16,228 nucleotides of DNA from JAHFUI01 sp041485905 (GCA_041485905.1 JBGPKK010000102.1:1-16228), one strand, 5' to 3'. Numbered from the stretch's first letter, positions 6,135-13,753 are shown. Made by a program: numbers and translations. Notes: generated from the sequence alone by a model not told the origin.

Positions 6135-8675
6135 CTACGTGGATGCGTGTACCCTTCGCTTCACGGCCTCCATCCAGATCAGGGCGCCGAGGGCGGCACC
6201 GACGATCACAAGCGCGTCGTCAGCGTGTGGTCGCGACATGCGGAACAGATCCCGAACGGCCGGCACATACAGAATCGTGGCGAGCACACCGAGGGCACCG
6301 GCTACGAGCCACTGAAGCGCCGGATTCGGCGAGCGCCAGCCGACCCAGACGGACCGGGTCAGCGAGCGATTCGTGAGGATCAGCGCCAGGTTCGTGGTGA
6401 TGAGCGTCGAAAACGTGAGTGTCCGCACATCGGATTCACTGAACCCAAGTGTCCAGCCGACGACAAGTACGAGCAACGCGGCGCCGAGCGCGCCCAGTCC
6501 CTGGAGAAGACTGCGGATCATCAGCTGTGACGTGAACAGCCGCCGTGTGGGATCACGCGGCGGTCGCCGCATCACATCAGTCTCTTCCGGCTCCATTTCG
6601 AAAGCAATGGAACAGGCCGGATCGATGATGAGCTCCATGAAGATGACGTGAACCGGCATGAGCACGAGCGGCCACCCAAAGAGCACCGGGATCAGAGAGA
6701 CGCCGGCAATCGGCACGTGAATCGCGAGGACGTACGCCGTCGCCTTCTCGATGTTGTCGTAGATTCGGCGTCCCAGGCGGACGGCCCGCACGATCGACGA
6801 GAAATCATCGTCCAGCAGCACCAGGCCGGCTGCTTCGCGCGCCACGTCCGTTCCGCGGCCGCCCATGGCGATGCCGATGTCTGCCGCTTTGAGCGCGGGG
6901 GCGTCGTTCACGCCGTCTCCGGTCATCGCCACGATCTCCCCGTTGGCCTTCAGCGCCGTCACGAGCCGGAGCTTCTGCTCGGGAACGACTCGCGCGAAGA
7001 CGTCGACGTCCTGCACGCGCCGCCGCAGCTCGACGTCGCCCATGCGCGCGAGGTCGACGCCCGTCAGGCATGTCGTCGTTCTCGCGAAGCCAATCTGGTG
7101 CGCAATGTTCATGGCCGTCTCGGGATAATCCCCGGTGATCATCACGACCCGAATGCGTGCCGACCGGCATTCCTCGATCGCTGCGGCTACACCAGGTCTG
7201 ACCGGATCAGCGAGACCAACGAGCCCGAGATAATGGAGACCGAGTGCCTGTGGCGTGTCCGGCATCACCGTCGAGCGCCACTCTCCGCGGCCGACTCCGA
7301 GCACGCGCAGGCCGCTCTTGGCCATCTCGTCGACCTGTTGAAGAACGAGTCGCCGCTGCTCATGGGTAAGGCCGCACAGTTCGGCGATCGCTTCGGGAGC
7401 ACCTTTCGCCGCTATGACATGCGTGAACGCGTCGTCGCGATCGCGCCAGACGTGGACCATGGCCAGCAGCGCATCGGACAGCGGGTACTCGCGCACGAGC
7501 GAGAAACGGTGGTGGTCGACTTGAAGATCAACCCGCTGCGCAAGATCTGTAAAGGCTCGTTCCATCGGATCGAACGCGTTTGGCTTGCTTGCCAGGATCG
7601 CTGTCGAGATGACGCGTGTGAACGCCGGCAGGAGCGCGAGGCTCGTACTGCCAATCGCTTGAAGTTCATCGGTGGTCGCAATGGCGGCCACGGACATCCG
7701 ATTCAATGTCAGCGTCCCCGTCTTGTCTACACAAAGAACTGTGGCAGAACCGAGCGCCTCGACGGCGGGGATGCGTCTGGTGAGCACGTGCTGTCGAGAG
7801 ATTCGCCACGCGCCCAACGCCAGGAAGACCGTCAGGATCACCGGGAATTCTTCGGGCACCATCGAGATGGCGAGCGTGAGACCAGCGAGCGCGCCGTCGA
7901 GCCAACGGTGGCGCGTGAAACCGTACACGACACCAACAACAGCGCAGGCGGTCAGTCCAGCGACCGCGAGCAGCCGCACCATCCGGCTGACTTCGCTCTG
8001 GAGTGCGGTCCGTCCGACCTCCAACCGAGCGAGCGCGGTCCCGATCTTCCCGAGTTGGGTTCCGAGACCCGTCGCGTAGACCCGCGCTATCCCGTCACCA
8101 CGGACGATGAGCGTTCCAGAGTACACAAGCGGCCGATCGTTGCCGCCTGGGGGTTCGGACGAAGCGCTTCTTGTGCCGGGCACCTTCCCGACGGCGACGG
8201 ATTCGCCAGTGAGAAGCGACTCATCCGCGAACAGGTTGCTGCAGGCCTCGACACACGCGTCTGCCGGAACACGATCACCCTCGCGCAAGACGACGAGGTC
8301 GTCTCGTACCACCTCGCGACCGGGGATGCGCTTCGTGACACCATCGCGGATGACCAGGGCGCGCGGGCTCGAGAGATCCCGCAGCGCCTGCAGGGCTCGC
8401 TCGGTCTTCTGTTCCTGATACAGCGTGATCCCGATGACGAGAAAGACTGCCGCGAGGAGCGCGACGGCTTCCTCGGGATCGCCAAGAAGCAAGTAGACCG
8501 CGCCGCTAGCGATGAGCAGGAGAAACATCGGCTCACGAACCACCTCCACCGCGATCGCGACAAGGCTGCGCGGCTTGGCAGACGGCAGCTCGTTGTACCC
8601 GTCACGTTGGAGTCGGTCGGCGGCCTCCAGATCCGATAGACCCGATTGAGCCGGTGCTTCGGGGAAGGCGGGCAT
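6135..8675 (-). CDS. P2-type cation-translocating P-type ATPase
   Basis: 846 residues from the ATG at 8675; the frame is open further upstream to 8786, but the extension has no family similarity. The protein starts in the cation-ATPase N-domain (LSDLEAADRLQRDGYNELP). The actuator motif LLTGES lies at 154-159, the phosphorylation site DKTGTLT at 317-323 (Asp317), KGAPE at 424-428, MITGD at 512-516 and the hinge MTGDGVNDAP at 584-593. About ten membrane helices are present, including a full C-terminal set. All catalytic motifs are intact, so it should pump a cation using ATP. The ion-site helix M4 reads PEEFP (274-278) rather than the calcium-pump PEGLP, and M6 reads ELIIDPACS rather than the usual N-x-x-TD pattern. 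The transported ion is therefore uncertain; the 'calcium ATPase' label often applied to this group is not secure. The PGPGW gene lies upstream on the same strand. Confidence 0.92.
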   Translation of the reverse strand: MPAFPEAPAQSGLSDLEAADRLQRDGYNELPSAKPRSLVAIAVEVVREPMFLLLIASGAVYLLLGDPEEAVALLAAVFLVIGITLYQEQKTERALQALRDLSSPRALVIRDGVTKRIPGREVVRDDLVVLREGDRVPADACVEACSNLFADESLLTGESVAVGKVPGTRSASSEPPGGNDRPLVYSGTLIVRGDGIARVYATGLGTQLGKIGTALARLEVGRTALQSEVSRMVRLLAVAGLTACAVVGVVYGFTRHRWLDGALAGLTLAISMVPEEFPVILTVFLALGAWRISRQHVLTRRIPAVEALGSATVLCVDKTGTLTLNRMSVAAIATTDELQAIGSTSLALLPAFTRVISTAILASKPNAFDPMERAFTDLAQRVDLQVDHHRFSLVREYPLSDALLAMVHVWRDRDDAFTHVIAAKGAPEAIAELCGLTHEQRRLVLQQVDEMAKSGLRVLGVGRGEWRSTVMPDTPQALGLHYLGLVGLADPVRPGVAAAIEECRSARIRVVMITGDYPETAMNIAHQIGFARTTTCLTGVDLARMGDVELRRRVQDVDVFARVVPEQKLRLVTALKANGEIVAMTGDGVNDAPALKAADIGIAMGGRGTDVAREAAGLVLLDDDFSSIVRAVRLGRRIYDNIEKATAYVLAIHVPIAGVSLIPVLFGWPLVLMPVHVIFMELIIDPACSIAFEMEPEETDVMRRPPRDPTRRLFTSQLMIRSLLQGLGALGAALLVLVVGWTLGFSESDVRTLTFSTLITTNLALILTNRSLTRSVWVGWRSPNPALQWLVAGALGVLATILYVPAVRDLFRMSRPHADDALVIVGAALGALIWMEAVKRRVHAST

Positions 8676-8799
8676 GAAGGATCCGATAGGCCTCAGCGAG
8701 GCCGCCAATTTGGCGGATAGGCCAGCAGGGCCGCAGCGGCTGCCGCAATCAGCAGCGGGTCGCTCACATATCGAAAGCCCGCCCATCTCTTCGACCGCA

Positions 8800-9186
8800 T
8801 CATGAGAGACCTTTTCGGCTCATCGCGTCCGATTCGTATTTCCCTGACGACGCGGCCGCTTCGGGCGTCGCCGTTTTGGCCCGACGGCCGACAACAGCGC
8901 GTCGACGGCTCGCATTTGCAGCCGATCGCGCTCCCACAGGCGGTCTGCCACCGCGCGAACGATTCGATTGTCTGGTTTCCGCGACATGCCTGCTCCTAGT
9001 GTGTGCTGGGCGGACGCGGTTGGCCGCGTCCTTCACCCGATTGAGAAGACGCCGTGCCCACTGAAACTGGCCTGCCAACATCGCCAGGCCGGCGAATATC
9101 GTCAACCATCCGGGTCCAGGCAGCGCCAGCATCGCGATGCCGGCTCCCAGTAGCACGAATCCGGTTACTGTCTTCGCGGTCCGCAT
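8800..9186 (-). CDS. PGPGW-type small membrane protein
   Basis: 128 residues from the ATG at 9186. Two hydrophobic segments (about 7-22 and 28-39) flank the signature LPGPGWLTIFAGLAMLA, which is diagnostic of the PGPGW transmembrane family (TIGR02611-like, function unknown). An amphipathic basic stretch (WARRLLNRVKDAANR) follows. The tail of about 70 residues is unusually long, very rich in Arg/Ser/Ala and probably disordered; most family members end soon after the second helix. The start is set by AAGG directly before this ATG and by the family's N-terminus; the frame is open upstream to 9372, but that extension is low-complexity. It precedes the P-type ATPase by 124 bases on the same strand and may share its transcript. 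Confidence 0.7.
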   Translation of the reverse strand: MRTAKTVTGFVLLGAGIAMLALPGPGWLTIFAGLAMLAGQFQWARRLLNRVKDAANRVRPAHTRSRHVAETRQSNRSRGGRPPVGARSAANASRRRAVVGRRAKTATPEAAASSGKYESDAMSRKGLS

Positions 9187-9581
9187 CCTTCGTCCAGCCT
9201 TGGACCTCGCACGCGCTGTGCCAGCCACCCGTCGCGTGGCGGGCAAACAGACGGCCGTTCCTTTGCAAATCCCGATTGATTGTTTGGCCCTGTGGAGGTC
9301 ACTCCCACCGGCCGATTGCGGTGACCGCCGGTTTTCTGGCGGTGCCTTGCGCCACCGCCGGCATCTCGCCATGAGACTCCAAAGGAAGCTGTGCGTCTGG
9401 GTGTTACCCTCGGTCTGCTTTCTGCATCTCTCCCACAGGCCGCCTCGAAGCGAGTGCGCTCATGCAGGATCGCGGCGCGAGGATGGTGGGGGGCACCCTG
9501 CTGCTCGCCGCCGGTTGGGGCGGCCTGGCTTGAACGCAGGTCTCCTGGCGAAGGGCCGGCCGTCGGACCCATCACGACAGG

Positions 9582-9587
9582 TACAAT
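9582..9587 (+). promoter_or_regulatory. Candidate -10 box (TACAAT) for the sigma/anti-sigma operon
   Basis: TACAAT matches five of six bases of the housekeeping -10 consensus and lies 53 bases before the sigma-factor ATG. No good TTGACA-like -35 is seen at 16-18 bases spacing, so support is weak. Confidence 0.25.
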
Positions 9588-9631
9588 CCTCTCTGTCTGT
9601 GACGAAGTCCCACGTCGCGAGTTCTTCGACT

Positions 9632-9637
9632 GAGGAG
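9632..9637 (+). promoter_or_regulatory. Ribosome binding site fixing the sigma-factor start
   Basis: GAGGAG ends three bases before the ATG at 9641. This supports that start rather than the much longer open frame reaching back to 9137, whose extra residues have no sigma-factor similarity. Confidence 0.6.
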
Positions 9638-9640
9638 ACG

Positions 9641-10216
9641 ATGCGGGCAACCTACGCCGCTCTCGTCAGGGAGGCGGCAACCGGCGACCGCGACGCGATG
9701 GAGCGTCTGTTGATGGGGGCGCAGGAAGTCGCGTATCGATTCAGTCTGTTCGTCTGTGGCCATCCTGAGGATGCCGAGGACGTGATGCAGGACGCTCTCC
9801 TGAAAACGTATCAGCACGTAAGCCGAATCACCGAGCCCGAGGCGTTTCGCACCTGGCTGTACACGACCGTGCGCCATGCGTGCCTGATGAAGCGCCGCCG
9901 CCGTGTTGGCGAACCGTCACACCTCATCTCGATCGAGCAGGGGATCCCTTCACACGATGGAACGGCCACGCCGGTCGATGTCGTCGACGACGCCCGGCCG
10001 GTGGACCAGCGCATGAGCGACGCCTCGGTTGATGCCCGCGTGCGACAGGCGCTCCAGAAGGTGCCGCCGTCGTCACGCGCCATCGTGGTCATGCGCGAGA
10101 TGGAAGGGCTGTCGACCCGCGAAGTGGCGGCGATTACGGGGATTTCTGAAGCGAACGTCAAAACGCGGTTGCACCGCGCCCGCGTCATGTTGCGGCTCCA
10201 GCTGGAGAGAGTATGA
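9641..10216 (+). CDS. ECF-type RNA polymerase sigma factor
   Basis: 191 residues. Sigma region 2 covers about 20-85, with the core-binding/-10 motif DAEDVMQDALLKTYQH (44-59) and FRTWLYTTVRHACLM (69-83). A linker of about 45 residues follows. Region 4 covers about 131-188, with LSTREVAAITGISEANVKTRL as the helix-turn-helix that reads the -35 box. The linker (about 86-130) is Asp/Pro-rich and longer than in minimal ECF factors. It overlaps its partner anti-sigma gene by four bases (ATGA at 10213-10216), the standard translationally coupled arrangement. It should direct RNA polymerase to a small stress regulon when released from the anti-sigma factor. The controlling signal cannot be seen here; many such operons activate their own promoter. 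Confidence 0.93.
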   Translation: MRATYAALVREAATGDRDAMERLLMGAQEVAYRFSLFVCGHPEDAEDVMQDALLKTYQHVSRITEPEAFRTWLYTTVRHACLMKRRRRVGEPSHLISIEQGIPSHDGTATPVDVVDDARPVDQRMSDASVDARVRQALQKVPPSSRAIVVMREMEGLSTREVAAITGISEANVKTRLHRARVMLRLQLERV

Positions 10217-10482
10217 CCGGGCCCGCGAGTCCGGACTGCGCGGCGATCCTGGCCAGCATCTCCGCATATCTCGACGGAGAGCTCGAGGTGGCCGAGTGCG
10301 CCGCGATCGAGCGGCACTGCGCCGGGTGTCCGCGTTGCGGGACGCTCGTCGAAGGTCTGCGTCACACGATCGGACTGTGCCGTGACGTGGGGACCGCGCC
10401 CTTGCCCGAACCCGTCCGAGAGCGTGCGCGTGCGAGCATGCGACGGCTGCTCGACGCTGATGAGCGTGCTCCTTCTGATTAG
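10213..10482 (+). CDS. Soluble zinc-finger (zf-HC2) anti-sigma factor
   Basis: 89 residues starting within the sigma gene's stop (ATGA overlap). It has the zf-HC2 anti-sigma layout: Cys9, a helix with SAYLDGELE (16-24), then H-x3-C-x2-C (His35, Cys39, Cys42), followed by a helix and a short acidic/basic tail. There is no membrane helix, so it is a cytoplasmic ZAS-type anti-sigma factor, not a membrane-spanning one. Known members bind sigma regions 2 and 4, and some release it on oxidation of the zinc site (RsrA type). The extra Cys29 could take part in a disulfide. Function is inferred from family and coupling. Confidence 0.85.
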   Translation: MTGPASPDCAAILASISAYLDGELEVAECAAIERHCAGCPRCGTLVEGLRHTIGLCRDVGTAPLPEPVRERARASMRRLLDADERAPSD

Positions 10483-10538
10483 GCTGTCACGTATCCGCAC
10501 CCTTCGGATGGTCCTACGATCAGGTGTACGGAGTCGTC

Positions 10539-10832
10539 ATGGAGAACGTGCTCACAGTGCTTGCGGTCCTTGGGGTGTGGTGGTTCCTTCAAGTGTGGCT
10601 GTTGCCTCGGCTGGGTTCCAACATGAGCGGTCCCCCAAGCGCCCCGGCCGGGCTCACGAGGACTCGCACACCCCCGCGTGGGCATCAACGTCAGGTCGGC
10701 AGGTCGACTGAGGGATTGACGGAATGTCGGTGGCCGAGGCGGATCGCCCAGCAGCGTTCCTGGGATCCCGCACTGTTCACTGAGGTTCTGGGCCCGAGTT
10801 CGCCCGGCCAATCTCTTGCACCGTTATCCTGA
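10539..10832 (+). CDS. Small membrane protein of unknown function
   Basis: The ATG at 10539 has GGAG at 10530-10533, five bases upstream. It encodes a strongly hydrophobic N-terminus (MENVLTVLAVLGVWWFLQVW), then LLPRLG and a Pro/Ser-rich stretch. The frame stays open to 10832 (97 residues), but the part after about residue 40 is Arg/Pro/Ser-rich with no clear structure, and the true product may be shorter or the 3' part degraded. An in-frame upstream GTG at 10524 is also possible. It lies between the anti-sigma gene and the DUF883-like gene and may be a target of the sigma factor. I do not recognise the family with certainty. Confidence 0.45.
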   Translation: MENVLTVLAVLGVWWFLQVWLLPRLGSNMSGPPSAPAGLTRTRTPPRGHQRQVGRSTEGLTECRWPRRIAQQRSWDPALFTEVLGPSSPGQSLAPLS

Positions 10833-10867
10833 GCGCAACCGTTTCGCGCCTCCGGAGGACTAATTCC

Positions 10868-11197
10868 ATGACGTCCGCAACTCTCGAAACACCAGAAGCC
10901 GCGACGAGCGTTCGAGATCGCATCGTTGACGTTTGTCGCCATGCGGCGCACGTCTCCCACGAGGCACGTGTGCTGAAGTCGATCGCGACCGATGCCGTCG
11001 AGGACGGCATGCATGCCGCGAAGCAAGCCGTGACGTCGATCGGGCGCGGCGTCGAAGAACTCGGCGACCTGCGGGACGCGGCGGCGTACCGCGTGAAACG
11101 CCAGCCGCTCAGAGCAGTAGGCCTCGCGTTTGGCACCGGTCTCGTGCTCGGCGCGGGCCTCAGTTGGATCGCCACCCGTCAGATCACGGTCGCGTGA
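10868..11197 (+). CDS. DUF883/ElaB-like membrane-anchored helical protein
   Basis: 109 residues with a strong ribosome site (GGAGGA at 10854-10859, eight bases before the ATG). The first 75 residues are predicted helical and charged (VRDRIVDVCRHAA; DAVEDGMHAAKQAVTSIGRG). They are followed by YRVKRQPLRAVGLAFGTGLVLGAGLSWIATR, a C-terminal membrane helix with glycine repeats at about 84-101. This resembles the ElaB/YqjD/DUF883 group: stress-phase, C-tail-anchored inner-membrane proteins, some of which bind ribosomes. Similarity is by architecture rather than strict motif. Its 3' end overlaps the convergent CxxC gene by 19 bases. It is likely part of the envelope-stress set next to the ECF sigma operon. 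Confidence 0.65.
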   Translation: MTSATLETPEAATSVRDRIVDVCRHAAHVSHEARVLKSIATDAVEDGMHAAKQAVTSIGRGVEELGDLRDAAAYRVKRQPLRAVGLAFGTGLVLGAGLSWIATRQITVA

Positions 11198-11460
11198 GGC
11201 GGAAATCCGTGTGCGACGATGCGCAAGGTGTGGCCGTGCAAGACGGCCTCATGACTTCGTCTCGCCAGTGATGCGCGGCAACTGAGGCCGTAGTCCGCCT
11301 TTCCGGTCCGGGCTCGGCTCACCAGCTCTCCGAACTCACCGTCGAATTCGTACGCGCCGCAGTCGGGGCACACGAAACGCCAGAATGCCTCGGTGCTTCC
11401 GAGCAGGACCCCGTCAGCGTCTTCGCAAAGGAGGCAGATCACATCTCCCGCACGACGCAA
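11179..11460 (-). CDS. Small protein with two CxxC pairs (putative zinc ribbon)
   Basis: 93 residues from a TTG at 11460. Alternatively it starts at the GTG a few codons in, giving VICLLCEDADG. Two CxxC pairs (Cys9/Cys12 in ICLLCE; Cys31/Cys34 in FVCPDCGAYEFDGE) are spaced like a zinc-binding ribbon. The rest (about 45-80) is a helical stretch with basic and His residues. The minus-strand gene upstream is glutamate dehydrogenase, ending 65 bases before, so it may be read through from gdhA. The zinc-ribbon pattern makes it more credible than a random frame, but the start is weak and the family is unknown. Confidence 0.5.
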   Translation of the reverse strand: MRRAGDVICLLCEDADGVLLGSTEAFWRFVCPDCGAYEFDGEFGELVSRARTGKADYGLSCRASLARRSHEAVLHGHTLRIVAHGFPPHATVI

Positions 11461-11500
11461 CGCGCGTGCCGCCCTTGTTGGCGCCGGAATTGGGGCCCGT

Positions 11501-11514
11501 GCCGGATTTCCAGC
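11501..11514. promoter_or_regulatory. Imperfect copy of the GCCGGATTTCC palindrome
   Basis: GCCGGATTTCCAGC differs by one base from the element at 4026-4039. Another half-site (GCCGGAATT) begins 18 bases away, at 11483. It lies between the end of gdhA and the start of the CxxC gene, 41 bases upstream of the latter. A regulatory role is speculative. Confidence 0.2.
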
Positions 11515-11525
11515 GGGCCAGCAGC

Positions 11526-12947
11526 CTAGGGAAAGATCCCGAGCTCGAGGTAGGCGCGCGCGATCTTGTTGATCGCGTTGAAGAATGCGGCGGTTCGGAG
11601 ATCCTGCAAGCGAGGCTGTTGACGAAGGGCTTCGCGAATCTCCTGATAGGCGCCAATCATCGTGTCTTCGAGACCAGAATTGACGATAGTCAGCTCATCC
11701 GGGACCTGGACCAGGCCGGCGCGGTCGGCCTCGCTGAAGACCTTCCCGGTGGCGAGCTCAATCGCTTGAAGATGCCGCCGCTCGGCGGCTCCCTGACGGC
11801 GTCGTTCGAGCCTCCCAAATCGAACATGTGAGAGATTCTTCAGCCACTCGAAGTAGGACACCGTGACGCCACCCGCGTTCGCATAGATGTCCGGGATGAC
11901 GAGCGTTCCCTTCGTGCGGAAGACCTCGTCGGCTTCTGGAGTGGTTGGACCATTGGCACCCTCGAGCACGATCCTGGCTTTGATTCTCGCAGCGTTGCCG
12001 GCCGTGAGCTGATCCTCCAGAGCCGCCGGAACCAGCACGTCGCAGTCGAGCTCCAACGCGTCGACAGCGTGAGGAATCGACGTGGCACCAGGGAATCCAA
12101 GGATCGATCGCGTGCGCTTCCGGTGCTCGACGACGGCATCTTCATCAAGACCGCCGGGATCGACAATCGCGCCTTCTGGCACTGCGATCGCAATCACGCG
12201 GGCGCCTGCTTCACGGCAGAACTTCGCCGTGTAGTACCCGACGTTGCCGAGCCCTTGAACCACCACGCGCTTGTTCTCGAGGCCGATTGACAGTCCGAGC
12301 GATTTCATGTCGCCGGCCTGCGAACACGCCTCTCGCAGCGCGTAAACGAGCCCGCGTCCAGTCGCCTCCTTCCGGCCGCGGATGCCGCCCTGCGTGACAG
12401 GCTTCCCCGTGACACACGCCAACGCGTCGAGCTGTCCCGGATTAAACGCCGAGTAGGTGTCGACGATCCAGGCCATTTCCCGTTCGCCAGTGCCGGCGTC
12501 CGGCGCGGGGACATCAATGCCCGGCCCGATGAGATTCTTCTTCACCAGTTCGTGGGTGTATCGACGCGTGACTCGCTCCAGGTGCTCGACACTGCACGTG
12601 TGCGGATCGACCTGCACCGCGCCCTTCGCGCCGCCAAAGGGGACATCGACCACGGCGCACTTGTAGGTCATGAGCGCGGCAAGCGCCTTCACTTCCGATT
12701 CGTCCACCGCAGCGCTGTAGCGAATGCCACCCTTCGTCGGCAGCTTGTGATGGCTGTGTTCGGCGCGCCACCCGCGCACAACCTCGATCTGTCCATCAGC
12801 ATGCCGAACAGGGAATTGGAACGAATGGACCCCATTGCAGGCGCGGATTTGATTCAGCAGACCTTTCGGATGTTCGGTAAACGCGGCCGCCCGGTCGAAA
12901 TAGACGTTGACGTTGTCTTCGAAGTTGTGGCGAGGCATGGGCGGCAT
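11526..12947 (-). CDS. gdhA: Glutamate dehydrogenase (Glu/Leu/Phe/Val dehydrogenase family)
   Basis: 473 residues. The N-terminal domain has the substrate-binding motif KLPTKGGIRYS (68-78, Lys72) and the catalytic signature YKCAVVDVPFGGAKGAV (95-111), with Lys96 and active-site Lys108. Also present are GPGIDVPAPDAGT (141-153) and TGKPVTQGGIRGR (180-192). The NAD(P) domain begins at about residue 195, with Rossmann loop GLGNVG (232-237) and Asn/Gly-rich contacts LEGANGPTTPEAD (328-340) and PDIYANAGGVTVSYFEW (352-368). It should convert glutamate to 2-oxoglutarate and ammonia, or the reverse. It is longer than the usual 410-450 residues because of an Arg-rich insertion at about 375-395 (FGRLERRRQGAAERRH). 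It is read divergently from the receiver gene across a 171-base gap that should hold both promoters. Cofactor preference cannot be decided by eye. Confidence 0.94.
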   Translation of the reverse strand: MPPMPRHNFEDNVNVYFDRAAAFTEHPKGLLNQIRACNGVHSFQFPVRHADGQIEVVRGWRAEHSHHKLPTKGGIRYSAAVDESEVKALAALMTYKCAVVDVPFGGAKGAVQVDPHTCSVEHLERVTRRYTHELVKKNLIGPGIDVPAPDAGTGEREMAWIVDTYSAFNPGQLDALACVTGKPVTQGGIRGRKEATGRGLVYALREACSQAGDMKSLGLSIGLENKRVVVQGLGNVGYYTAKFCREAGARVIAIAVPEGAIVDPGGLDEDAVVEHRKRTRSILGFPGATSIPHAVDALELDCDVLVPAALEDQLTAGNAARIKARIVLEGANGPTTPEADEVFRTKGTLVIPDIYANAGGVTVSYFEWLKNLSHVRFGRLERRRQGAAERRHLQAIELATGKVFSEADRAGLVQVPDELTIVNSGLEDTMIGAYQEIREALRQQPRLQDLRTAAFFNAINKIARAYLELGIFP

Positions 12948-13118
12948 CGTAATGGATCGTCGAGCAAGTGCACCACCCTCCCGCGGGATTATTCGGACCG
13001 TCGAGAAAGATTCCCCGCACGGAAGTCACACATTTCATTGGGGTTGCCTCCGCTGGCGACGATTCAGCCGGTCCATGGACGAGATGGTTTCGGCGTCGAT
13101 CTTGCACGCCAGAGAAAC

Positions 13119-13694
13119 ATGGCGACTCTCGCATGTGAGCATCAGGCGGCCAGCGCGACGACCGGCGCGCCATTCGCCGGGGAGTTCAAAGATGTCCTGC
13201 ACGCAGCCGACTCCCGGCCCCACGCGCTCGTCGTTGACGACGAATCCCTCATACGATGGTGTGTAGCGGAGACGCTCGCAGAGGCCGGGTGGACCGTTCG
13301 TGAAGCCGACGATCGTCAGACAGCCATTCAAGCTGCCTCAGATCCTTCGTGGATCCCTGACCTGGTGCTGCTCGATTACCGCCTGCCCGACACGCACGAC
13401 CTGGAGCTGTTATCAGAGTTGAGGCGTCTGCGGCCCCTGTGCCAAATCATGCTGATGACGGCGGACGCGGACCCCACGGTGATGAACCGCGCGCTCAATC
13501 TCGGCGCGACTGACGTGCTCCAAAAGCCCTTCGAGATGTCCGACCTCGCCGTACTGGCGCGGCGGGTGTACAACGCCAGCCGCTCTGGCGCCGCTGCGGT
13601 CCCGTTGATGCGGCGATCGGTACGTCAATTGCAACGTCAACTTCAGTTGGGCTTGGAACGCCGATTCTTCGTCGTTGCGGCGGCAAAGGACTGA
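13119..13694 (+). CDS. Stand-alone response-regulator receiver protein
   Basis: 191 residues from the ATG at 13119. The longer open frame from 12552 is antisense to gdhA and is not believed. A receiver domain spans about 34-152: acidic pair D40/D41 (LVVDDES), phospho-acceptor Asp86 (VLLDYRLPD), Thr114 (MLMTADAD) and Lys136 (LQKPFE). There is a 33-residue N-terminal leader and a C-terminal tail of about 40 residues rich in Arg/Gln (RRSVRQLQRQLQLGLERR). No DNA-binding or enzymatic output domain is present. It may act by protein-protein contact, or pass phosphate on. No histidine kinase is in the window, so the partner is unknown. It is divergent from gdhA, which hints at local regulation. Confidence 0.85.
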   Translation: MATLACEHQAASATTGAPFAGEFKDVLHAADSRPHALVVDDESLIRWCVAETLAEAGWTVREADDRQTAIQAASDPSWIPDLVLLDYRLPDTHDLELLSELRRLRPLCQIMLMTADADPTVMNRALNLGATDVLQKPFEMSDLAVLARRVYNASRSGAAAVPLMRRSVRQLQRQLQLGLERRFFVVAAAKD

Positions 13695-13753
13695 TCCCGC
13701 CTGGTGCGGTGACGTGGGTGAGAGTCCCGTAAGCGGAAGGATGAGGTGGGGGT

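Larger units (their letters stand above)
9187..9640. other. Long divergent intergenic region (454 bases)
   Basis: This lies between the divergently read PGPGW gene and the sigma-factor gene, so it should hold both promoters. Several frames are open, but none has a convincing product. One short plus-strand stretch at about 9391 reads like a signal sequence (VRLGVTLGLLSASLPQA) and then becomes Arg/Ser-rich; I do not call it a gene. A TACAAT box occurs at 9582-9587. I recognise no RNA gene or repeat here. Confidence 0.4.

Noticed and set aside
6648..8639. 663-codon open frame on the plus strand
   Set aside because: It is antisense to the P-type ATPase, whose motifs are all intact. The translation is Arg/His/Asp-rich with no recognisable domain, as expected for the shadow of a GC-rich gene.
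9463..9534. 24-codon frame with a signal-like hydrophobic run
   Set aside because: It is too short, with no ribosome site and no conserved pattern.
9137..9640. Long N-terminal extension of the sigma factor
   Set aside because: It has no sigma similarity, and GAGGAG sits before the ATG at 9641.
12552..13118. Long N-terminal extension of the receiver gene
   Set aside because: Most of it is antisense to glutamate dehydrogenase. The ATG at 13119 gives a normal receiver protein.
13695..13753. Possible riboswitch or intron piece (GGGTGAGAGTCCC followed by GTAAGCGG)
   Set aside because: The short GGG/CCC hairpin loosely recalls FMN riboswitch and group II intron fragments. The rest of either consensus is missing, and the gap is only 59 bases.
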